Shown here one piece after another: positions 16,951 through 25,124 of a DNA stretch of 64,000 nt. The DNA is from Capnocytophaga leadbetteri. GTDB lineage: Bacteria; Bacteroidota; Bacteroidia; Flavobacteriales; Flavobacteriaceae. The notes beneath the pieces were generated by a model, which saw nothing but the letters and a program-made list of their open reading frames with translations, ran no database searches and was not told the DNA's origin. Location: NCBI RefSeq assembly GCF_003054025.1, contig NZ_QBKG01000005.1:1-64000 (forward strand), in the 5' to 3' direction. How positions within the stretch are numbered: the stretch's first letter is position 1; each line of letters opens with the position of its first letter. Both the position numbers and the translations under genes were made by a program.

Positions 16951-18114
16951 ATGTATGCAACAGCAATCCCAACAAAACCTCGCACCCATACAAAGCGAAG
17001 CACAGAGAGAACTCTACCACAAATTAAGAGAGTTTTCCAAAGCAGTCCAACGCTCCAAAGACCGCTCACAGATACGTCAAGAACAGCAACAAGTAGCCCC
17101 GAAAACTCTTTTGCCAATGGTTTTCTAAAAACGACCTTCCCTCCTAAAGTGTATCATTCAAGCAAGCACATTATTTTTAGTGGAGAGGAGCAAGCACAAC
17201 TAAAAACCACTCTCAAGTGTTCCCTTGCTCAAATGGCAGACCATTACGGCTTTACTCCCTTTCCCATAGAGCAGTACGACCTTTCTTGCGGGATTGCCTT
17301 AGCCCTTTCTTACAGCCAAGAGCAAATCAAAAAGAGAGATACCAAAGGTACTTTCTGTGAACTAAAAGTATTGAAAGCCCCCAATAGCGATGCTTTTTTC
17401 TCTTGCGAAGAACGTTTTTATTTGCCTAACGAAGTGTTTTTTGTCCCTCTGCAACCGCTTTATAGACTTCTGAAAGTACATAAAAACAAACCACTTTATG
17501 AACTATTTTTATCGGTATATGCCTACCTAAACCAACGTGCTTTTATAGCAAACTATGTACAAGAAGATTGTTTTGTGGCTTATGCCTATGAAATGTTGCA
17601 GGATTGTATTAGCCAAGACTATGAAGAAATAGCAGAAAGAGACCACCTCCTGCACCTTTTAAAACAGGCACAACAAATAGGTGCTATTCTTTCCAAAAAG
17701 ATACGTAACCCTTGCCATTTAGACTTTTTTCAAAGGCGTATAAACCGCTTTATTCCTAAGAATGATTTAGAAGCCGAATGCCTTGCCCTCTCACAAGCCT
17801 TTTATACCTTGTGGCAGGATTTTCCTAACCACTCTATCTATACCCATTTGCACAGAGCAGAGGGCTATGAGCAAGGTGAAGAGGAACTTTTTGAAGTAGA
17901 GAAATACCTATCTTTTGTCTATGAAGACCAAAGTGACCTATTCCATACCTATCTTTTAGATTGGCTCAATGGAGAATACTCCCAATGCAGTGAGATAGAA
18001 CTCCCTACCATTTACAAACATTTCAACAGCACAACACCCCCTGCTAACTTTGATTTTGAACAGCGTTTCTTTCCTCTCTTAACCAAACTTATAACCCTTT
18101 TAAACCGCATTTAA
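16951..18114 (+). CDS. Probable PRTRC system protein F
   Basis: A 387-residue frame in the place of protein F, between C and B. I do not recognise its domains. It is soluble and rich in aromatic and acidic residues after about residue 70. The first about 55 codons read as low-complexity Thr/Ser/Pro (TKPRTHTKRSTERTLPQ), while another frame over the same DNA (16955-17128) reads as a more natural helical peptide. The true start may therefore be near 17120-17230, or the two frames may be joined by a frameshift. It ends one base before protein B begins. Confidence 0.6.
   Translation: MYATAIPTKPRTHTKRSTERTLPQIKRVFQSSPTLQRPLTDTSRTATSSPENSFANGFLKTTFPPKVYHSSKHIIFSGEEQAQLKTTLKCSLAQMADHYGFTPFPIEQYDLSCGIALALSYSQEQIKKRDTKGTFCELKVLKAPNSDAFFSCEERFYLPNEVFFVPLQPLYRLLKVHKNKPLYELFLSVYAYLNQRAFIANYVQEDCFVAYAYEMLQDCISQDYEEIAERDHLLHLLKQAQQIGAILSKKIRNPCHLDFFQRRINRFIPKNDLEAECLALSQAFYTLWQDFPNHSIYTHLHRAEGYEQGEEELFEVEKYLSFVYEDQSDLFHTYLLDWLNGEYSQCSEIELPTIYKHFNSTTPPANFDFEQRFFPLLTKLITLLNRI
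16955..17128 (+). CDS. Overlapping small ORF (alternative N-terminus or separate peptide)
   Basis: A 57-residue reading frame starting MQQQSQQNLAPIQSEAQREL with a long amphipathic, Gln/Arg/Lys-rich helix. It overlaps the 5' part of the probable protein F gene in another frame and looks more protein-like than the overlapped frame. It may be a small independent gene or the real N-terminus of F before a frameshift near 17120. Confidence 0.35.
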   Translation: MQQQSQQNLAPIQSEAQRELYHKLREFSKAVQRSKDRSQIRQEQQQVAPKTLLPMVF

Positions 18115-18115
18115 A

Positions 18116-18838
18116 ATGAAATACACAGACCTCACCCCAGAAGTAGGGGAAGTATATCGCCCTACATCGGCACTTGTTTTTTACGAAGACAGTAACCGCT
18201 ACAACCCACAGAGTTATGTAGAGTACTTACACCTTGATAGCAATGGTAACCCTACAAGCGCACAACCGCTTACCCTCGACCAAGCGCAAGCACTTGCCAA
18301 AACGCTCACCTGCCAAAAAGAGCAAGCACAAGTCTTTTTAGTCCCCAAAGGTATTATTCCTCGCAGGGTGCTCCATCTATCCCATAAAGGTGAGGGGCAG
18401 GCTGTTTGGTACTCTAAAGCACAAAAAAAGCAGTTGTTTTTTGCCTCCTCCCTCGCTATAGAAAGCAAAGAAGTAAATCTACCTCCTCTGTTGTGGAAAG
18501 CTACCCCCAAGAGCCTTTGGATATATGCCTTAGTCAAAAACCAAAAGCCACACCTTAATACACCTCTGTGCTATGCGCCTTTTTTCAACGTCTATGAAAA
18601 TGGCAATGTGTGTATGGGGTCAGTGCAGGTAAATGAGCGTAAAGCCTCTTGCTTAGAAGACTTTATCACCCAATGGGAAGATTATTTTTTCAATAGCTAT
18701 TTTTCTCATCAATTAGGCTCATATCCTATAACCAAAATACCCTTAATAACCCTTTGGCAGGAATTCACTCAAAGTAATAAGCCTTTTCCTTGCGAACTGC
18801 TCAATCCCAATCATCTCACCTTACAACAAATCCTATAA
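18116..18838 (+). CDS. PRTRC system protein B
   Basis: A 240-residue protein with the family pattern. It has an early strand region RPTSALVFYEDSN, the middle motif VPKGIIPRRVLHLS with AVWYSKAQKKQLFF, then LPPLLWKATPKSLWIYAL and the C-terminal APFFNVYENGNVCMGSVQV. It is packed between the probable protein F (1-base gap) and ThiF (2-base gap). It is cytoplasmic; the function is known only as part of the cassette. Confidence 0.85.
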   Translation: MKYTDLTPEVGEVYRPTSALVFYEDSNRYNPQSYVEYLHLDSNGNPTSAQPLTLDQAQALAKTLTCQKEQAQVFLVPKGIIPRRVLHLSHKGEGQAVWYSKAQKKQLFFASSLAIESKEVNLPPLLWKATPKSLWIYALVKNQKPHLNTPLCYAPFFNVYENGNVCMGSVQVNERKASCLEDFITQWEDYFFNSYFSHQLGSYPITKIPLITLWQEFTQSNKPFPCELLNPNHLTLQQIL

Positions 18839-18840
18839 CA

Positions 18841-19695
18841 ATGAAACAGCCCCTAAACACCTCAAACACCCTCAACCCTTTCAATACCTCTGTCCAAACA
18901 CACAAAGAGCGGGTACATTTTACTGATACAGCTTTGCTCAACGCTACCAATCCTATTAAAGTACATCTAATAGGAGCAGGAGGCACAGGCTCGCAAGTAG
19001 CCACTGCTTTAGCACGTATTAACCACGCTTTGGTTGCTTTAGGACACGCAGGGTTATCGGTAACCCTTTGGGACAATGACTTTGTAAGCCCTGCCAATCT
19101 CGGCAGACAACTCTTTTCAGCTTGTGAGTTAGGAATGTACAAATCCACTGCTCTAATAAGCCGTATCAATCGCTTTTTTGGTACAGATTGGAGAGCGCAA
19201 ACACAGCTATTCAGCACTGAGACCTTTCCCTCTGAAGAAGAAACAATGAGAGGAAGCATTTACCTTTCGTGTGTAGATAGTGCAAAGGCACGCTTTGACA
19301 TTGGGGAAGTACTCACTTATTTAGAACGAGCTCACCACTACCACAACAACCCTAAGTATTGGTTAGATTTTGGCAACAGCACCCATTCAGGGCAAGTGAT
19401 TTTAGGTACTTTACAAGCCATTGAGCAACCTCATAGTGATACCTTTATCCCTATAGACACCCTGCCTACTATTACCCAAGCCTTTGGAGAACTATTAACG
19501 CAATCCGAGCATAATGACAATACCCCAAGTTGCTCCCTTGCCGAAGCCTTAACCAAGCAAGATTTGTTCATTAACGCCACTCTCTCACAAATGGGAAGCA
19601 CCCTACTTTGGAACTTGTTCAGAGAAGGACTCACTCCTTACAGAGGCTTTTTCCTCAACCTCAAAGATTTTCGTACACAACCCTTATTGGTTTAA
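18841..19695 (+). CDS. PRTRC system ThiF-family protein
   Basis: A 284-residue E1-like protein. The nucleotide-binding motif VHLIGAGGTGSQVATALAR is followed by VTLWDNDFVSPANLGRQLF, as in ThiF/MoeB adenylyltransferases, and CVDSAKARFDI matches the later acidic strand. I start at 18841, two bases after protein B; an upstream in-frame start at 18790 would overlap B heavily. ThiF proteins adenylate the C-terminus of a beta-grasp partner; PRTRC C is the obvious candidate here by inference. A strong terminator follows. Confidence 0.87.
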   Translation: MKQPLNTSNTLNPFNTSVQTHKERVHFTDTALLNATNPIKVHLIGAGGTGSQVATALARINHALVALGHAGLSVTLWDNDFVSPANLGRQLFSACELGMYKSTALISRINRFFGTDWRAQTQLFSTETFPSEEETMRGSIYLSCVDSAKARFDIGEVLTYLERAHHYHNNPKYWLDFGNSTHSGQVILGTLQAIEQPHSDTFIPIDTLPTITQAFGELLTQSEHNDNTPSCSLAEALTKQDLFINATLSQMGSTLLWNLFREGLTPYRGFFLNLKDFRTQPLLV

Positions 19696-19703
19696 TTCTT
19701 AAT

Positions 19704-19740
19704 AAAAACACCTCTTAGAGTATTTCTAAGAGGTGTTTTT
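19704..19740. terminator. Strong hairpin terminator after the PRTRC cassette
   Basis: A perfect 16-bp inverted repeat (19704-19719 with 19725-19740) with loop GTATT. The core is CACCTCTTAGA/TCTAAGAGGTG, flanked by A-run and T-run, so it can work in both directions. Confidence 0.9.
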
Positions 19741-19785
19741 ATAACTGCTTGTCAGTGCTATTAATTGCCTGTCGTGGCTCACGAC

Positions 19786-19812
19786 CTTCTTTTCTTTGAG
19801 AAAGAAAAGAAG
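19786..19812. repeat. Perfect 12-bp palindrome with a 3-base loop
   Basis: CTTCTTTTCTTT and AAAGAAAAGAAG around GAG, between the ends of two converging operons. It has no T-run after it. It could be a second, weaker terminator or a protein site. Confidence 0.6.
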
Positions 19813-19899
19813 CAAAAGAAAGACCTTACAGATAGATTTTTTGTTAGTTTAGGATAAAGAGAAATCTTATAAGATAGCTATTAAAGATAAAAAGAGGAG

Positions 19900-20181
19900 C
19901 TATTTCTTATAGTTAGCCTCCAAAATCTTTAGAATATCACTTTGTTTAAAGAGAATTTTACCACCAATTTGGATATAAGGAAATAGCCCATCATCACGGT
20001 ATTGCTGTAGGGTTCTTTTGGTGATATGTAGCAGCTCACAGACCTCCTTCCCTGATAGAAATACCTCGCCGTCAAATACTGGACGGAAGTTTTTAAGGAT
20101 AAAGTCCATTTGCTGTTTAAGGTTTTCAAGCTGACTTAGGTAAGAGCTTAGTTCCTGGTGTGTCTCTGTGAGTAAGTTCAT
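19900..20181 (-). CDS. Excisionase-like helix-turn-helix protein
   Basis: A 93-residue DNA-binding protein. An N-terminal coiled-coil-like segment (about 1-35) is followed by a MerR/Xis-type winged helix: FLSGKEVCELLHITKRTLQQ, then YRDDGLFPYIQIGGKILFKQSDI. In Bacteroidetes elements such pairs act as excision or transfer regulators. It overlaps its upstream partner by four bases, so the two are coupled. The role in excision is inferred from family and place. Confidence 0.82.
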   Translation of the reverse strand: MNLLTETHQELSSYLSQLENLKQQMDFILKNFRPVFDGEVFLSGKEVCELLHITKRTLQQYRDDGLFPYIQIGGKILFKQSDILKILEANYKK

Positions 20182-20468
20182 CGGGTTTGAAGGTTAGAGG
20201 TTAAAAGCTGTTCTACATCACTACGCTTAAAATAGTTCTTGCGGTGGATGCACGAGAAAGGCAAGAGTTTTTGGTCTTTGTAATACTGCAAGGCACGCTT
20301 ACTAATGCCCAAAAGCAGACAAACCTCCTGAGAGTCCAACCACTTTTCTTTTTGCCAAATCCCTTTATAAGTATCCATTACCACTTGCAGAGAATTGTTG
20401 AGTTGCTGTACATCTTTTTGTATCTGTTCAAAAACAGATTTTTCTATAACTACTACTTCCATTTGCAT
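20178..20468 (-). CDS. Excisionase-like helix-turn-helix protein
   Basis: About 96 residues, related in layout to the downstream gene. A helical N-terminus is followed by WLDSQEVCLLLGISKRALQY and YKDQKLLPFSCIHRKNYFKR, the MerR/Xis-type DNA-binding fold. I start at 20468 (or 20462), because the more upstream start at 20480 is a TTG that falls inside the -7 element at 20478-20485. The leader is therefore very short. Likely role: control of ICE excision or transfer genes. Confidence 0.8.
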   Translation of the reverse strand: MQMEVVVIEKSVFEQIQKDVQQLNNSLQVVMDTYKGIWQKEKWLDSQEVCLLLGISKRALQYYKDQKLLPFSCIHRKNYFKRSDVEQLLTSNLQTR

Positions 20469-20477
20469 TATTTTGCG

Positions 20478-20485
20478 CAAAGGTA
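20478..20485 (-). promoter_or_regulatory. -7 promoter element of the HTH pair
   Basis: On the minus strand this reads TACCTTTG. It lies only 10-16 bases from the likely start codons, giving a near-leaderless transcript. Confidence 0.6.
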
Positions 20486-20492
20486 AAACAAA

Positions 20493-20520
20493 ACAAGCCC
20501 ACTTTTAGAAGTAGGCTTGT
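20493..20520 (-). terminator. Terminator of the PHP-ATPase operon
   Basis: ACAAGCCCACTT (20493-20504) pairs with AAGTAGGCTTGT (20509-20520) with one mismatch and a 4-base loop. A T-rich stretch follows on the minus strand. Confidence 0.65.
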
Positions 20521-20548
20521 TTTGGAAGAGAAAGGAGGATTTTGGCTT

Positions 20549-20848
20549 TTAATCTTCACTTTTTACTAACAAATCATAATTTGAAAGATCTTTGTAGATA
20601 ATAGATAATTCTCTATTAAGCTGTGTTATGTATTCCACAGAAATATGGTGATATAAGTCTTCTTTATCATCATCAAGAGTAAAATTAAATTCTCCATTCT
20701 TTAATTCTTTTAACAAAACATTAAAAGCAGATTTAATGTTATTAGGATTATCTTCTGTTAAAACTATATGCTGTGGATTGCCATTTATGTCTAACACTAA
20801 GATAGTTCGTTTCTCTTCTCTTTTAATTGTTGCTTGTTTAATTTCCAT
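20549..20848 (-). CDS. Small partner protein of the PHP-ATPase
   Basis: A 99-residue acidic soluble protein, not recognised. It begins with a likely beta-rich part (EEKRTILVLDINGNPQHIVL) followed by helical segments. It starts two bases after the ATPase stop codon and is followed by a terminator, so the two genes form an isolated operon. Such small partners in defence operons are often regulators or effectors; here that is inference. Confidence 0.65.
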   Translation of the reverse strand: MEIKQATIKREEKRTILVLDINGNPQHIVLTEDNPNNIKSAFNVLLKELKNGEFNFTLDDDKEDLYHHISVEYITQLNRELSIIYKDLSNYDLLVKSED

Positions 20849-20850
20849 AT

Positions 20851-22989
20851 CTAATTTCCGTAAATTTTTCCTCTTTCTCCGAAAGCATTTCTGCCTCCTT
20901 CTAGTGTTTTCATGCTAATCTCTTTCCAGTCCATTTCTTCTCTTGAACCATATATACATTTTAATTTATTTGTAAAAGGATTACCTACCATAGTAAAATA
21001 CTGTCCTCCTTCATGTAGTCTATAAATAGAATTATAAGGAAGAGTTCTTACAGCTATATTTGCATCATGAGTAGCTATAATTACTTTTTTTCCCAGTAAG
21101 GCTTTTTCTTGTATTAGAGGAACTATAACATCATTGATATAATCATTCCCTAAACTCTTTTCTGGTTCATCTATTAAATATATATCTTTTTCTTCTGAAA
21201 GTTCTTTATGAAGAAGAATCATTGACGATTCTCCTGTTGAAGGAGTGTAATTTTCACCTTTTAATATAAAATGTCTATTCTTTAAAAGTAAATCATTCAA
21301 ACTTCTTATATTCTCAATACCTTCTATTTCATTAAGTGAACTTATTTTAGAAAACAAATCATTTGTATAAATGTTTCTTTGGATATTATAAATATTCTTT
21401 GCAAAATCTTTTTGGGGATTTTTTTTTATATCTTGTATAGGTGTGTAACTACTATCATTTATAGTGCCATTTTGAATTTTTAAGTTTGTTTGGCAATATA
21501 AGTCTCCTTTTTCTCCTAAACTACCAATATATTCTATTTTTGGTTTTATCTGAATAGAAATATTTCTAATTATGATATTTGTGGAATACTCTATTTTTAT
21601 CCTATTTCTTGCATATTCAAGAAATCCTGTAGAAGTTGGTTTTTGAGGAATACCTGTCTTTTTAGAAATTTCTGTTAAAAACACTGTAATTATTTGATTC
21701 AGGAGAGTAATATTTTTGTATTTAAAATATTGACTTTCCATATTATTTCTTAACTGAAGTATTATACTTTCTATATTTTGAACAAAAGCATCTAACAAAT
21801 TTCTGTCAATATATTTTTCTAAGGAAAAATTCTCTATAGCATATTTCTTAATATTTTTGAAATAGTCCAAAAAACCAAAAATTTCTTCTATGCTCCCTTC
21901 TGCTTCCTTCGTGTCTTGTATTTCAATATTTCTTATTTTTAAATTCTGTGATATTCTATTAGTTTCTTGAAAAGAATAATGCTGCATATATTTTGCTAAA
22001 CTTGTTACTTCTTTCTCAGACACTTCTTTTAAGAATTTAATTTCATTCTCACAATCTTCTATCCCAAATTCTTCTACTTTACAAGAAATCTTATTGCCTT
22101 TAATATCAAATACATCATCTAAATGATTGTTGTTAGATTTATAAACAGATGTTTTATGACCTTTTTCATTAAAATACTTTGATAAGGCGTCTAATATCTC
22201 TGTTTTTCCAGTTCCTTTTGAACCGAAAATGATATTTATATCATTATATATATCTAAAGAGATTAATTCTGCAACATTAAAAGGATTAATTTGTATATTT
22301 TCCTTTATTTTCTTATTTAAAATTGTATTAATTGTAGATTCATCTTTTTCAAGAAGTAAACAAAATTGTTCAAAAGATTCAACGGGTAACCTTAAATCAG
22401 GAAGGTTGACAGAGTCTTTGATATAATTATCCCAATTCTGAACATCAGAACCATAAATGGAATTGTGTCCATGACTTATGTATATCCCTGCTGAAATAGA
22501 ATTTGTAGCTTCTTTCAAAACACGTTTCTTATTAGAAATTAATTCCTGTAATTTGTTAATCTCTTCATCTCCTAAATTAGGTTTTTTAGCAAAATAATGG
22601 GCTATATATATACAATCCAATGAGTCAAAATTATCAACAACATCTTGAATGGATATAGCAAATGTATCAGGGTTTTGTCCTTTCAAAATATTAGATAGAA
22701 TATGATCAAATTTTTCATAGTTATTAGGATTGCAAATGACTATTAAATGAGCTCTTTTATTATTTTCAAATACATCAAGCTCTATTCCTGGCCATATTTG
22801 ACAATGCTCTTTAACTCCCTCTGAAAAACTTAAGAACTGCTGCTTGTCAAAATGGTTATGATTTGTTATAGCTAAAATTTTTACTTCGGTACTTTTTATA
22901 ATTTCAATAAACTTTTCTGTTTGTATATTTCTTGTCTCAGCGTCTCCTTGTTTTATTTTTTTTGTATGAGTATGTATATCTATCTTCAT
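20851..22989 (-). CDS. PHP domain fused to an ABC/SMC-type ATPase (TrlF-like), putative defence protein
   Basis: A 712-residue protein. Residues 1-200 look like a PHP phosphoesterase: HTHT near 6-9, NHNH at 43-46, GIELD near 68, His near 81 and 131, and SHGH at 172-175 could bind metals. An ATPase follows, with Walker A GSKGTGKT (256-263), the signature-like TPSTGESS (582-589), Walker B YLIDEPE (604-610) and the H-loop ATHD (639-642). A long insert (about 270-570) fits an SMC-like arm. The arrangement recalls TrlF-type ATPases. It has its own promoter and is AT-richer than the tra genes around it. Anti-phage or anti-plasmid nuclease activity is inference. Confidence 0.75.
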   Translation of the reverse strand: MKIDIHTHTKKIKQGDAETRNIQTEKFIEIIKSTEVKILAITNHNHFDKQQFLSFSEGVKEHCQIWPGIELDVFENNKRAHLIVICNPNNYEKFDHILSNILKGQNPDTFAISIQDVVDNFDSLDCIYIAHYFAKKPNLGDEEINKLQELISNKKRVLKEATNSISAGIYISHGHNSIYGSDVQNWDNYIKDSVNLPDLRLPVESFEQFCLLLEKDESTINTILNKKIKENIQINPFNVAELISLDIYNDINIIFGSKGTGKTEILDALSKYFNEKGHKTSVYKSNNNHLDDVFDIKGNKISCKVEEFGIEDCENEIKFLKEVSEKEVTSLAKYMQHYSFQETNRISQNLKIRNIEIQDTKEAEGSIEEIFGFLDYFKNIKKYAIENFSLEKYIDRNLLDAFVQNIESIILQLRNNMESQYFKYKNITLLNQIITVFLTEISKKTGIPQKPTSTGFLEYARNRIKIEYSTNIIIRNISIQIKPKIEYIGSLGEKGDLYCQTNLKIQNGTINDSSYTPIQDIKKNPQKDFAKNIYNIQRNIYTNDLFSKISSLNEIEGIENIRSLNDLLLKNRHFILKGENYTPSTGESSMILLHKELSEEKDIYLIDEPEKSLGNDYINDVIVPLIQEKALLGKKVIIATHDANIAVRTLPYNSIYRLHEGGQYFTMVGNPFTNKLKCIYGSREEMDWKEISMKTLEGGRNAFGERGKIYGN

Positions 22990-23012
22990 TTTTCAACTAG
23001 TATAAATTTAGG

Positions 23013-23020
23013 CAAAAATA
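23013..23020 (-). promoter_or_regulatory. -7 promoter element of the PHP-ATPase operon
   Basis: TATTTTTG on the minus strand, 24 bases before the start at 22989. Confidence 0.6.
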
Positions 23021-23055
23021 CAAAAAAAATTATTGTGTACAAATATTTGCAAGAA

Positions 23056-23081
23056 AAAAATCCCGAATTAACGGGATTTTT
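23056..23081. terminator. Terminator at the end of the tra operon
   Basis: AAAAATCCCG (23056-23065) pairs with CGGGATTTTT (23072-23081) with a 6-base loop. It follows traQ on the minus strand and isolates the PHP-ATPase cargo. Confidence 0.85.
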
Positions 23082-23085
23082 CTTT

Positions 23086-23517
23086 TTACTCTTTTTTCAC
23101 ATTAAACTCAAAATCCAGTTTTTGTTCATTGCCGAAGGAGTCGCTTATCCAAATGGAGAAAGACTGGTTAGCTTCTGAAGCAGAAGTGTAGTAAAGCCTA
23201 AACGCTCCTTTGGAGGCAAGTGGATAAACATCATTGGCAAACAGAGCTTCTCCTTGTGGAGAGGTACGCAAACTACCTTTTCCCTCATACTGAAAGTAAC
23301 GAATAAAATAGCGGTTCTCATCGTACTGGTAAGGAGAGCGCAACTCACAACGTATTTCTACGGTATCGGTTTTACCTATGTTTTTAGGCACAGGCAATAC
23401 CTTTACCTCAAAAGGAAAATTTTGTTGTACGTCCAACTCTTTTTTACAAGAGGTGAATAGGCTCACACATAGCATTGCGATGAGTCCTATTACAATTTTC
23501 TGATTTATTTTCTTCAT
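23086..23517 (-). CDS. traQ: Conjugal transfer protein TraQ (DUF3872)
   Basis: A 143-residue lipoprotein or secreted protein with a signal peptide ending at TSC (Cys about 24). It has the DUF3872 layout (DTVEIRCELRSPY, YFIRYFQYEG, FSIWISDSFGNEQKLDFEF), which looks like an immunoglobulin-type beta fold. TraQ is part of the Bacteroidetes ICE transfer operon and probably works in the cell envelope; its exact task is not known. It is the last tra gene and is followed by a terminator. Confidence 0.85.
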   Translation of the reverse strand: MKKINQKIVIGLIAMLCVSLFTSCKKELDVQQNFPFEVKVLPVPKNIGKTDTVEIRCELRSPYQYDENRYFIRYFQYEGKGSLRTSPQGEALFANDVYPLASKGAFRLYYTSASEANQSFSIWISDSFGNEQKLDFEFNVKKE

Positions 23518-23536
23518 CGTATTGTCTTTTTAAAGG

Positions 23537-24112
23537 TTAAAACATATAACGCAGTCCTACAGTAGCACAGGGGCGCAGTAGCTCAAAGGAACTTCCCCAT
23601 AGAGCTGCTACCTTGCCAGAGCAAAGCACTAAAAAATGATCACTTAGGTAAGTCTCTACCTGCAAACCTACTTGTGCACCATAGAGAAAATTATTTTCAT
23701 TCTTTAGCAAAGCCCCATCAGGAAGGAGGCTTTTGCTGTGATTGACTACCTCATAGCCCAAAAGAGCTTCTGCTCCTAAGTTCAAAGCTACCGTTTTACT
23801 GCTGTCACTGACTAAGGCAAAGCTATAACCTCCTGCACCTATATACCTCTCAACGGGTATATTCAGACTCTTGTAAGGGTATAATCGCCTTTGATATTCA
23901 AGAGCAAAATGCTTGTAGTTACCCCTTTTAGCATTGATACTATAGCCCAACTGCACCCCAAAATCATCAGAAAAGGAGGAGGTAAAAGCCTCTGCGGGTG
24001 CGACCCAAGAGAGCGAGATACCTTTTTGCTTGGGTAACAATCGCTGTGCTTGGGCAATGGAGCCTCCTAAAAAGCACAGACAAATACAAGTGATAATTCT
24101 TAGCATTGGCAT
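23537..24112 (-). CDS. traO: Conjugal transfer protein TraO
   Basis: A 191-residue protein with a signal peptide (cleavage after AQA, about residue 22) and a beta-strand-rich body ending in GLRYMF, as in outer-membrane barrels. It matches the TraO family of Bacteroidetes conjugative transposons. It probably forms part of the outer-membrane side of the mating apparatus. It overlaps traN by one base. Confidence 0.87.
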   Translation of the reverse strand: MPMLRIITCICLCFLGGSIAQAQRLLPKQKGISLSWVAPAEAFTSSFSDDFGVQLGYSINAKRGNYKHFALEYQRRLYPYKSLNIPVERYIGAGGYSFALVSDSSKTVALNLGAEALLGYEVVNHSKSLLPDGALLKNENNFLYGAQVGLQVETYLSDHFLVLCSGKVAALWGSSFELLRPCATVGLRYMF

Positions 24113-25023
24113 TAGAATTTAAGGTTAAACTGTTCAATAGGGCGAGCGGCTATAATCTCCTCGTTGGTGATGAGGAACGATTGGTAGCGAGAGCCGTTTT
24201 TTTCAAAGATTTCTACCCGCAAAACCTTGTCATCAGAGAGGGTGAGTTGGTCTAACATATACACCGAGCGGGCTTCTTTATGAGCCTTTAGTAGCGATAT
24301 AGGTTGGTATACACGCAAGGGCTCAACAGGCACTTCTTGTACAATGCTCTTTTTGGTGGTCTTCTTATCAATGATTTTAAAAGTGATAAAATCTACTTCA
24401 AAAGGCAGGTTAGAACGATTGGACAATTGTACGTCTACATAGAGTTTGCTATTGTGTACATAGATACCTTTTAGTAGCCATTGTATACCTGCATTCTCCG
24501 AACCTATATGCTTGATGTAATTCTTCTTCTGATGGTAGATAGACGACATAATAATCTGTGCTACCGCAGGTGATTCCCAGCCTGTGTCAGAAAAGAGAAT
24601 ATCCGATTTCACATTGTTGCCTTGGGGCATTCCTCTACCAAAATCAATGGTAAGAGGTTGTGGTGTGGTGTGATAACTCACCTCAAAGCTATAAAAGCCT
24701 CCGTCTTGAGTGATAACCGATAGGTTGGTGCTATCGGTAAAGTCTGTTTTAGCTGCCTTTACCCTTAGTACATTCTCGGCATCTTTCACCTTGTCGGCTA
24801 CTAAGTTTTCACTGCCTAAATCCACATAGCGGATAGAAGCAGGAAAGATAAGATGGGTTGTTTGATCATAAGCCACCTGCAAAGGATAAGGCACTACCTT
24901 TCCTGATTGTGCTAAAAGTTCCTTTTTCTCAGTACTGAGAGCTGTGTTTTCCTTTGCCTCATTCTGGGCTTGCACGGTAACAGTAAGCATTGTTACCGAT
25001 AATAATAAGTGTAATTTACGCAT
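24112..25023 (-). CDS. traN: Conjugative transposon protein TraN (DUF4138)
   Basis: A 303-residue exported protein. A signal peptide (cleaved after VQA, about 19) is followed by two beta domains typical of DUF4138/TraN (VAYDQTTHLIFPASIRYVDLG early, FEVDFITFKIIDKK later). It plays the role of a VirB9-like periplasmic channel part. It sits between traM and traO. Confidence 0.88.
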   Translation of the reverse strand: MRKLHLLLSVTMLTVTVQAQNEAKENTALSTEKKELLAQSGKVVPYPLQVAYDQTTHLIFPASIRYVDLGSENLVADKVKDAENVLRVKAAKTDFTDSTNLSVITQDGGFYSFEVSYHTTPQPLTIDFGRGMPQGNNVKSDILFSDTGWESPAVAQIIMSSIYHQKKNYIKHIGSENAGIQWLLKGIYVHNSKLYVDVQLSNRSNLPFEVDFITFKIIDKKTTKKSIVQEVPVEPLRVYQPISLLKAHKEARSVYMLDQLTLSDDKVLRVEIFEKNGSRYQSFLITNEEIIAARPIEQFNLKF

Positions 25024-25124
25024 AAATAAAATGATATTAAGTGTGTTTAATAGGTTGAAAAATAAATAATTGTGTTGTTTTGTGCTTTGTGCTTTGTTGT
25101 GTGTTTATGGGTTTGTCTGAAAGG

